DNA of 64,000 nucleotides from the NCBI GenBank assembly GCA_964492065.1, contig CAZBHH010000002.1:186001-250000 (forward strand), in the 5' to 3' direction. This stretch comes from JADKAC01 sp964492065. Its GTDB lineage: Bacteria; Bacteroidota; Bacteroidia; Chitinophagales; BACL12. The notes under the pieces were generated by a model. It was given only the letters and a program-made list of their open reading frames with translations, made no database searches and had not been told where the DNA came from. Positions within the stretch are counted from its first letter, which is position 1. The number at the start of each line of letters is the position of its first letter. The translations under genes and the position numbers were made by a program. Shown here piece after piece: positions 35,298 through 43,131 of the stretch.

Positions 35298-35425
35298 CTA
35301 CGAAATATGTGATGAGCAATGTAAGGAAGATGATGTTAAATGGTGAACATACATGGTCCAAAACATAAACCCAATTATTAATGTATTTTTGCTCTACATT
35401 CTGCAATAACAAGAACTTATTCTCT

Positions 35426-36031
35426 ATGAATTTTACTGATACATACCGCAATAAAATCAGCATCTTCTTTAGGGCAATTTTATTCACAGGCGTCTTATTC
35501 GTTGTATGTATTTCCTCCTATACCCTATTCTTAACTTCTCTTGAAAATAAGATAGAAGATACATTTGGCAACAACGCCCTGATTATTTTTTGCGGCCTGG
35601 CAATATTCTGTATTGCCTTACTGCTTGCCAGGCAGATTTATCTGAAATTCAAATTTTTTAAGCCCGGTTATTTGCAAGGAGCCGAGGTTTTCGGGCGTTT
35701 TTGGAAAGGAGATATCTTCTATCCGGTTTTTGGAAAAATAATATTGTTAACCCGCAGGGGCATGGTTGTAAGTTCAGGATTTATTTTTAATTCACCTGCA
35801 AAAAATAAAGTGAATACATTTCTAAGAAAACTTTTCGCAGGGAAGTTTGAAGACATATTAATTGACCCCGCCTCTGTGGTAAAAGTTGAGAGTAAAAGTA
35901 CAGCGTACAAAACAAAAAAAATAAGCATTTATACAAAAACCTTACAACCCATAACTTTTACAACCAGTGATGATGCAGAAATAATCAGGAATTTTTGCCA
36001 GGTGTATTCCATTACTTTCAAAGAATTGTGA
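35426..36031 (+). CDS. two-helix membrane protein of unknown function
   Basis: From the ATG at 35426 (MNFTDTYRNKISIFF) this codes for 201 residues. Membrane helices cover about 13-34 and 46-67. A soluble C-terminal domain of about 120 residues follows, with strand-like parts (GFIFNSPAKNKVNTFLRKLF, KKISIYTKTLQPITFTT) that recall a PH-like fold. No family is recognised. It diverges from the exported protein gene and is AT-rich. Confidence 0.55.
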   Translation: MNFTDTYRNKISIFFRAILFTGVLFVVCISSYTLFLTSLENKIEDTFGNNALIIFCGLAIFCIALLLARQIYLKFKFFKPGYLQGAEVFGRFWKGDIFYPVFGKIILLTRRGMVVSSGFIFNSPAKNKVNTFLRKLFAGKFEDILIDPASVVKVESKSTAYKTKKISIYTKTLQPITFTTSDDAEIIRNFCQVYSITFKEL

Positions 36032-36058
36032 ATATTCATAAGCGATAAAATAATTGAG

Positions 36059-36331
36059 TTAAGATTTCAGGTTCTTATTCTTCATTTTAAGTGGATACAA
36101 TTCCTGCCTTATAAAATCTCCAGGGAACTGTTCATCATCGGGGAAACCCAGCTCAATATCTCTTCCGCTTTCGGGGATATAATTTGTTTTAAACAGGTAA
36201 TCCCACACACTTAAACTCAAGCCGAAGTGGATGCCATATTTATAGCCTTCGGGATAATGCTTCGCATGATGCCAGATATGCATTTGCGGATTATTGAAAA
36301 TATATTTTAATGGCCTGGCGGCAGGTTCGTG
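36059..36331 (-). pseudogene. 5'-truncated sterol desaturase/fatty acid hydroxylase
   Basis: The frame holds only the C-terminal 90 or so residues of a fatty acid hydroxylase (sterol desaturase) protein: ARPLKYIFNNPQMHIWHHAKHYPEGYKYGI, then SVWDYLFKTNYIPESGRDIELGFP. The His motif MHIWHH is one of the last iron ligands of the family; the membrane helices and earlier His boxes are gone. An in-frame TAA at 36332-36334 closes the frame upstream, and the next gene begins there. Confidence 0.8.
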
Positions 36332-36342
36332 TTAACCCGCCC

Positions 36343-37593
36343 TTATTGTTTTACGAATATTGAGGTTGAAACAGTGGAACCGGACATCATCCGGGCGAAA
36401 TAGGTGCCGGCGGGAAGGTTTGCAATATCCAGGTACCCCGGCCCGCTTTGTTGCAATACTATTTTCCCCGATACATTAAACACCCGGACCAGCTCCGTTC
36501 CCGGCGGCATTTCCAGGTAGTCGCCGGCGGGGTTGGGAAATATCCATCCCGCCTGAGCGGTTTGTACCACTACCGGCACCACATCGCTATACGTAAATGT
36601 GCCGTTATAATCCACCTGCTTCAGCCGGTAGTAATGCATGCCCGGCTCGGGATGTACATCTGTATAAGTGTATTGCAAAGCGGCAGTACTGTTACCCGCT
36701 CCGTCCACTGTGGCAATCACTTCCCAGTCATTGCCCGATAGGCTGTGCTGAATTTCAAAAAAGTCGTTGTTCAGTTCACTCTCCGTCTGCCAATGTAATT
36801 CTACGGCCCCCTCTACCAGCTCCGCTTCAAATATACTCAGCTCTATGGGCAGAATATAACCTTGATCAACGAGTATGGCGCTCGGATGTGCATCCTTGAA
36901 ATTTACCGGTCCACTACCATAATCAAATTCTCCTGATTTTGCCCGCGATAAAAACTGGTTCGATAGATAACCACCATCGGAAATATAGCAGATAAACAAT
37001 TGAAAGGTAGTAGGTTCGGACAATGTATCCGTTAATCCCAATTTGCTTTTTAAAATCTTAAATTCGAAGCCCTTGAGCGTATCGGTATTGTGGGGGTTGG
37101 CTGCCAGGTCGCTGCTAGATATATCGCCGAGATAATCCTTGGGTCCACCGCCGGAACCGACACTACCGCTCAGAGTATATAAATCCCAAAAGAAATTATC
37201 ATGGTCAAAATTCGTACCGATAGCCAGGCAATAATCCGGATTAAAGAACGGATCGAATATGGTTCCCGAATTAAACTCATCTATTCCCTCAGGTGCATAA
37301 GCTCTTCCAAAATTTGCAGTATTATACCCCCCCGTTTGGGTATCGAGGAACATCAATATCCTATTCCCATCTTGCACATTGCCTGCAATGCCGAAATACA
37401 AATGGGTGGCATCTTCGTCCACAAACACGGCATTTACTACATGGCCTGCGCCAAAACCCGGTGTAGGCCCGCCTGCCGAAGTGGCGAGGGCAGGCCCCCA
37501 CTGCGCATCGTCCATGGTGCCGTCAATTACAATGGTCTGGGTAAATGCAGCGCTGCATATCAGCAGCAGCAGCATACAAATACAGTGGCGCAT
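36343..37593 (-). CDS. T9SS-exported protein with CBM9/DOMON-like domain
   Basis: This codes for 416 residues with a signal peptide (MRHCICMLLLLICSAAFTQ). A beta-sandwich of CBM9/DOMON type follows (TIVIDGTMDDAQWGPA, EDATHLYFGIAG). After it comes the fibronectin-like module ILPIELSIFEAELVEG..HWQTESELNNDFFEIQ, common before T9SS tails. The C-terminal sorting domain is type A: IFPNPAGDYLEM, VRVFNVSGKIVLQ and LPAGTYFARM. The protein is thus sent to the surface by the type IX system. It is divergent from the large repeat protein gene. Confidence 0.88.
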   Translation of the reverse strand: MRHCICMLLLLICSAAFTQTIVIDGTMDDAQWGPALATSAGGPTPGFGAGHVVNAVFVDEDATHLYFGIAGNVQDGNRILMFLDTQTGGYNTANFGRAYAPEGIDEFNSGTIFDPFFNPDYCLAIGTNFDHDNFFWDLYTLSGSVGSGGGPKDYLGDISSSDLAANPHNTDTLKGFEFKILKSKLGLTDTLSEPTTFQLFICYISDGGYLSNQFLSRAKSGEFDYGSGPVNFKDAHPSAILVDQGYILPIELSIFEAELVEGAVELHWQTESELNNDFFEIQHSLSGNDWEVIATVDGAGNSTAALQYTYTDVHPEPGMHYYRLKQVDYNGTFTYSDVVPVVVQTAQAGWIFPNPAGDYLEMPPGTELVRVFNVSGKIVLQQSGPGYLDIANLPAGTYFARMMSGSTVSTSIFVKQ

Positions 37594-37985
37594 AGGTCAA
37601 ATGTTGTTTCAATAAATTAAGGGGATGACGGAATGGGAATGCATCCGTTGCATCATTGTCAAAAATACAATTTTCATTCTCATCAGGGTTTAAAACACAA
37701 AAAAAAATCAATAAAATATGTTTTAAACCTGTGTAAACTTACCTGTGATTTTAATACTCTGCCCGGTGAAAGGCGGTTGGCGTGGATGCACAACTGGGGA
37801 CAGGTTGTGCGAAACTGGCGTCCTCGCCGACCACTCCGGCGCTGCGGCAGGCACGGGAGAAACTGTCCCTCCGGGTTGCGGAGCGCAACGGGTATGGATA
37901 CTATTCGCATGTATATCTCGCGAAAAATTTTTCCGCTTCGCGGTTTTGAAGTAATTTAACCGGGTGAACCTAAAAAATCATCCTT
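37594..37985. other. divergent region between two T9SS cargo genes
   Basis: These 392 bases should hold both promoters, but I see no clear TAnnTTTG box. A hairpin with arms GCACAAC and GTTGTGC (37788-37810), nested between GGTTGGCG and CGCCGACC, is the only structured element. Confidence 0.45.
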
Positions 37986-40900
37986 ATGAAACAATTGTGC
38001 GCTCTTCTGATAGGGCTGCATTGGGCAGCCTGGGCCTTTTGCCAACCATATTACATCGAAGGAACCTGGTTAGACGGTGGATCGTGGAATAGTGACATCG
38101 ACACACTTACCGACCGCGGCACCCACCGCTTTTACCGCTCTGTCACCACCGGCACTTCGGGTAACCGCGAGTTGCTATTTAACAATCCCGATGACGATTA
38201 TACTCCCAAATGGGTTGCCGACAATGCAACACCACTGAGCACCAATGCCTACCTCGCCGGCGGCGCAAAATACTACAATTCCGGCGGTTCCAATATTAAT
38301 TTTTACGTTAACAGCGGCAGTTATTACACGCTGGTAATCGGTGAAAATACCGGCAGCGACAACGACCTGTCCATCCTGGAAACCGCTTACGATCCCAAAG
38401 ACATCACCGGGGTATCCCAAAGCCCGGCAACGGTGTATTCCGGTCAGGAGGTAACCGTCACCATTGCGGTATCGGCTGCATTGAGTACCGGCGAATACGC
38501 CTATTTGCGGTACACTACCGACAGTTGGGCATCATCGGGCATTAGCGCTTTTACCATGACGGACACAACGGGTACGGCCACCATCCCCGCACTGCCGAAC
38601 GGCACTGCCGTTGCATACTACGCCTTCACTTCCAACCGGTCATCGGCGCCCACTCCTGCACAGGCGGATTACTTTTCGCTGAATATCTACAATGCCGCCG
38701 GCCAGAATACTGCCGGCTCCAATTTCTCCTATACCGTTACGGGATGGTCCACCGTATCGGGGGCAACCGACTGGAGCGCCGGGGCGAGCTGGAATGCCGG
38801 TGTGGCGCCCACGCCGGGCAGCGACATGGGCGCTGTCACCATCGGCCATTCCATATCAATGGACCAGGACAATGCGGTCAGCGCTATCAGCATTGCATCG
38901 GGCGTTACCCTGACGGTTGACAACGGCGCCACCTTAACCACATCGGGCGGCATCTCCGGCAGCGGCAGCATAACCGTGGCCGGCACCCTGCAGCTCAATA
39001 CAGGAGGATATACCAATATTTCACCCACCTATGCCTCCGGCTCCACCCTGGTGTACAATACCGGCGGCACCTATGGCAGGAGCAGCGAATGGAACGCCGC
39101 CTCCGGTAGCGGGTACCCGTACAATATTCAAATTTCCAATTCAACAGAACTCGACTATCCCAACGGCGACCTCTATGCCGACCTGGGTTTAGCCGGCAGC
39201 CTGACGATTGATGCGGGTGCAAGCCTGTCCATGGACAACGGCATCGGCCCAGACACAGGCGCCATAGCCATTGAAGGCGACCTTATTCTGAACGGCAACC
39301 TGACACTCGGCGATGGCTACGGCGGCGATATTTCCCTGAAGGGCAACTGGACGATGGGCAGCGGCGCCGTTTTTGATCATAACGACAGGGCGGTGTTCTT
39401 CAAAGGCTCCTCCGACCAGGTTATCAGCGCTGCGGGCGGCGGCGTTACCTTCGGCTATATGGTAATTGACAAACCGGCAGGATCGCTGGTACTCGACAAC
39501 AGCCCCGCCACCTCGGTGACCATTGCAGTTTCCAGCGGCGACATTTTGCAAATGAACAACACCGGCGGGCTGGATTTAAATGGGCAGCGCTTTACCATCT
39601 CACAGGCAGGTGGCTCTATTCAGCTCAATTACGGCGGGCGCAGCATCTCCTCTGCGCTTCCGGGCGCTTTATTTTCCATTGAAGGGGCTGCCGGCGACAC
39701 CCTGGCCATCAGCACCCCGGGCACGCTGACCTTCGGTGCCAATGTGACGCTGGGGCTCAGCCGCAGTTTCGACCCTGGCACTACCGCCTCAGTCGTTACG
39801 GTAAACGGCGCACTGCAAATCAATGCAAACGGCGAGTTGCTGGATACACTGACTTACGGGCCGGCTGCCACTCTTGTGTTTGCGTGTAATAGCGATACAA
39901 CATCTCCCGCCTGGGTGAGCGGCAGTTCCCCGGGTGCGGGTGTCCCCTATAACGTGACGCTCAACATGAGCGGGGTAAGTTCAACGCTTACCACTGCAGG
40001 CACCCTCACCGTGCCGGGCAAACTCACCATTTCGAAAGGCGTTTTAAATGCGGATTACAACCTGGACATCGACGGTGACCTTTCGATTGGCACAAACGGG
40101 TTGCTCGACGGCTCGGATGTCACCGTAACGGTGGGCGGCAACTGGTCGGCCAATTCGACACAAAGCCCCAACGGATATAAGCCCAACACGTCGGGCACTG
40201 TGATCCTGAACGGCACAGGCAGCCTATCGTTTACCCATGCAGGCGGTGCGACATTTAAAAATCTCGGGCTGACGGGTAGCGGCACATACACATTCAACAG
40301 CGATGTCAACGTGCAAACGGCATTGACCATTTCCAACGGCACCTGCGATTTCGGCACACACCGCCTGTATGGCGGCGGCACGCTCACCATGAGTGGCGGC
40401 ACCCTCATGCTCGGCGATACCGCCGGGCCCTTACCGGAATTAAGCGGAACCTACACCATCACCGGCGGCACCATTGCGCTCACAGGCGCTGCCGCACAGG
40501 AATTGCGGGGCGGCGAAATCTATTCGAGCCTGGAATTTTCAGGCGGCGGCACCAAGACGATTTCCTCTGCCATAGACAGTATCAGCGGTACTGTTATTAT
40601 TCCGGATGCCACTGCGGTGGACCTGGAAAACAAGACATTCGGCGGGGCCACAACAGATTTTACCATGTCGGGCAACGGGCGCCTGATTGTAGGCGGTACA
40701 GGCACCAAACCCGATATGGGGGGCACCTATGCGATTACCGCCGGTACGGTGGAGTTTACCAACTCCAGTGCAACGGCACAGGCAATTCGAAACAAGACTT
40801 ACTTTAACATCGAGGTGAGCGGCGCCAACGTCGGCAATTCTTCGGGAAATATCACCATTGCAGCCGGAGGCTCCTTCACCATTCTCCCGGGAGGAGTTTT

Positions 40901-42443
40901 TAAAATTAACGCAGATGCTATCAAAGGCCCCGCAGGTGTCCAGACGGTAACTATCGATTCCGGCGCCATCTTCCGCTGCGGCGATGCCGATGGATTCAGC
41001 GGCTCTGCAAATACCAGTATTGACAATACGATTGAAACAGTGGTGATTCAACCCGGAAGCACCGTTGAGTTTTCACGCAACTCGGCGCAGGTGCTCACCG
41101 GCCGCAACGATTATGCGCATATCGTCATTTCCGGCACCGGGATAAAAACCGCCGATGATGCACTCGTCATTTCCGGCAATTTGACTCTGGAAGGCGCCTT
41201 GGCAGATGGGGGAAACACCATCGAAGTCGGCGGCAATATTTTAGGCACGGGAACGCACAGCGGCAGCGGGAAAATCCGCATGACCGGCAGTGGTGCGACC
41301 ATTAGCGGAACAACTCTCGGCAACCTGGAGTTGGATAATACGGATGGCTTTGCCCTCAGCGGCTCGCCGCAAATCGACAGCGTGCTGACCATAACCAACG
41401 GCAGCCTCTCACTGGGAGCCTATACGCTGACGCTTGCCAACTCCGACTCGGCGGCAATTACGGGTTTTAATTCCGGCAATTACATCATAACCGGGGATAC
41501 CGGCATGCTGCAACGGGCAGTTGACAATAGCACCACATATATTTTCCCGGTAGGCAGCTCAACCAATTATAACCCGGCAATCCTGATAACAGGTGCAAGT
41601 GCGGGATATACGGATATCAGCGGGCGATTTATCGATTCTGTACCTTCCGTGCCTTCCGGTTTGTTTTCGAGTGCCTATGGTGCAGAAAGTACACCTATCA
41701 GTACATTCCTGGATAACGGCTACTGGCAACTGGAAGGCGAGGGTACGCCCCAGCCCTTCCAATTGGTTTTGCAGGCAAGCGGCGTGACCAACCTCGGCGC
41801 ACTGGCAGAACAGCATGCCATCTTCCGCAATCCGGATGCGTCGGGAGTATCCAATGGTACCGGCTGGAGCCCGGCCGGAACACCCGTGGATGTTTGGAAT
41901 GGGAATGATTCGGTGCCTACAACGGGCTTCGGCGGCGTGATTGCGCCGCAGAGCGACAGCGTGGCATCCATGAGCTTTTTTGCCATCGGCAGATCGGATG
42001 ATCCATTTGTATTGCCCATTGTGCTCACCGACTTCGAAGCGGCGCTGTCGGGCGTCGATGTGGTATTGACCTGGACGACGGCATCGGAGGTAAACAGCGA
42101 TTTCTTTATCGTCGAACGCAGCCTGGACGGCAGTATCTGGAACCCGGTGGGACAGGTGGATGCCGCCGGTTTTTCATCGGCAATACTCCACTATCAATAC
42201 ACCGACCACGAACCGCCGGGCACGGTGTTGTACTATCGCCTCCGCCAGGTGGATTTCAACGGGCAGTTTACCCTCAGCGCAATCCGGGTGGTTAACAACC
42301 TCGGCAACGACACCTACCAGGTGTTGGGGTATTACACGCTCAGCGGCCAGCGGCTGGAATCGCTGGAACACGCCCCCTCAGGTATCTACCTGCTGCGCAG
42401 CAACCGGGGCTTCAGCAAAATACTCCACTGCAGCGATGAATAA
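37986..42443 (+). CDS. large beta-solenoid surface protein with fibronectin-like module and short T9SS-type tail
   Basis: This codes for 1485 residues with a signal peptide (to AWAFCQP). The N-terminal part (about 20-230) holds beta-sandwich domains. From about residue 250 to 1250 the chain is Gly-, Ser-, Thr- and Asn-rich, with short repeating strands (GSITVAGTLQLN, GSLTIDAGASLSM, GTLTVPGKLTISKG) that suggest a long beta-solenoid or similar adhesin. Then comes PIVLTDFEAALSG..LTWTTASEVNSDFFIVER, the same fibronectin-like module as in the divergent gene. The end (YTLSGQRLESLEHAPSGIYLLR) resembles a T9SS sorting tail. Confidence 0.85.
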   Translation: MKQLCALLIGLHWAAWAFCQPYYIEGTWLDGGSWNSDIDTLTDRGTHRFYRSVTTGTSGNRELLFNNPDDDYTPKWVADNATPLSTNAYLAGGAKYYNSGGSNINFYVNSGSYYTLVIGENTGSDNDLSILETAYDPKDITGVSQSPATVYSGQEVTVTIAVSAALSTGEYAYLRYTTDSWASSGISAFTMTDTTGTATIPALPNGTAVAYYAFTSNRSSAPTPAQADYFSLNIYNAAGQNTAGSNFSYTVTGWSTVSGATDWSAGASWNAGVAPTPGSDMGAVTIGHSISMDQDNAVSAISIASGVTLTVDNGATLTTSGGISGSGSITVAGTLQLNTGGYTNISPTYASGSTLVYNTGGTYGRSSEWNAASGSGYPYNIQISNSTELDYPNGDLYADLGLAGSLTIDAGASLSMDNGIGPDTGAIAIEGDLILNGNLTLGDGYGGDISLKGNWTMGSGAVFDHNDRAVFFKGSSDQVISAAGGGVTFGYMVIDKPAGSLVLDNSPATSVTIAVSSGDILQMNNTGGLDLNGQRFTISQAGGSIQLNYGGRSISSALPGALFSIEGAAGDTLAISTPGTLTFGANVTLGLSRSFDPGTTASVVTVNGALQINANGELLDTLTYGPAATLVFACNSDTTSPAWVSGSSPGAGVPYNVTLNMSGVSSTLTTAGTLTVPGKLTISKGVLNADYNLDIDGDLSIGTNGLLDGSDVTVTVGGNWSANSTQSPNGYKPNTSGTVILNGTGSLSFTHAGGATFKNLGLTGSGTYTFNSDVNVQTALTISNGTCDFGTHRLYGGGTLTMSGGTLMLGDTAGPLPELSGTYTITGGTIALTGAAAQELRGGEIYSSLEFSGGGTKTISSAIDSISGTVIIPDATAVDLENKTFGGATTDFTMSGNGRLIVGGTGTKPDMGGTYAITAGTVEFTNSSATAQAIRNKTYFNIEVSGANVGNSSGNITIAAGGSFTILPGGVFKINADAIKGPAGVQTVTIDSGAIFRCGDADGFSGSANTSIDNTIETVVIQPGSTVEFSRNSAQVLTGRNDYAHIVISGTGIKTADDALVISGNLTLEGALADGGNTIEVGGNILGTGTHSGSGKIRMTGSGATISGTTLGNLELDNTDGFALSGSPQIDSVLTITNGSLSLGAYTLTLANSDSAAITGFNSGNYIITGDTGMLQRAVDNSTTYIFPVGSSTNYNPAILITGASAGYTDISGRFIDSVPSVPSGLFSSAYGAESTPISTFLDNGYWQLEGEGTPQPFQLVLQASGVTNLGALAEQHAIFRNPDASGVSNGTGWSPAGTPVDVWNGNDSVPTTGFGGVIAPQSDSVASMSFFAIGRSDDPFVLPIVLTDFEAALSGVDVVLTWTTASEVNSDFFIVERSLDGSIWNPVGQVDAAGFSSAILHYQYTDHEPPGTVLYYRLRQVDFNGQFTLSAIRVVNNLGNDTYQVLGYYTLSGQRLESLEHAPSGIYLLRSNRGFSKILHCSDE

Positions 42444-42462
42444 ACAATTGTAAACGCAATTT

Positions 42463-42492
42463 AAAAAACCACCTTTTGACAGGTGGTTTTTT
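42463..42492 (+). terminator. rho-independent terminator after the large surface protein gene
   Basis: Arms AAAAAACCACC and GGTGGTTTTTT enclose an eight-base loop. The T run is part of the stem end. It lies 20 bases after the stop codon. Confidence 0.9.
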
Positions 42493-43131
42493 GTGTGTAT
42501 GTATGAAAAGAAAAATTCAGCAGTACACTGCCGGCAATTGAAGCAATACCGGTCGGCCGGATTCTTTTCAAATATACCGCATTATTTCGACAAAAGCGCA
42601 AAGGCGCATTGCGCTACTGCACCATTGCATGCATTAAACACTGCCGCTACTTGAGACTGAGTAAAATACGTTTTCGATACATGAGATGCAATACCGGTGT
42701 ACGGCGCTTAATAACCCGCACCGGCATTTGGACAATGCGTTGATTAACTGCCGAAATACCCGGGAAAAGGGCAGTGCAACAAGCCTGCAAAAAACAACAA
42801 CTGCGGCAAATGCACCTTGTGTTTACAAAAAGTATGAAGCGGTTAACACACAAAATTTTATTTTTGTAACCGCCGGAACAACTCTTCCCCTTCATAAAAA
42901 CCCACATTCAAAATTGCGAGTCGCTGCAGTGGTAAAATTACCCTGGAAACAGACCGGCGAGCATGGGCTGTGCATTGCGATTTGTTGAAAGGAAAGCGCT
43001 TTTTCGGCACCTTTAAAAATATTTTAAGAATATAAAAATATTTATAAATACACTTTAAATCTAGTTAACAGAAGGTCAACAAACCTTTATCCAATTTTGC
43101 ATTCAGGAAAATTCACATATAAACAAACAAG
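42493..43131. other. intergenic region before the ASPIC/UnbV gene
   Basis: These 639 bases have no convincing gene. A 100-codon frame at 42686-42988 has no family features. The right end (43020-43131) is very AT-rich and should hold the promoter; CAATTTTG at about 43094-43101 is a near-match to TAnnTTTG. Confidence 0.5.

Noticed and set aside
42686..42988. 100-codon frame in the gap before the ASPIC/UnbV gene
   Set aside because: Low-complexity composition and no recognisable motif; it looks like chance.
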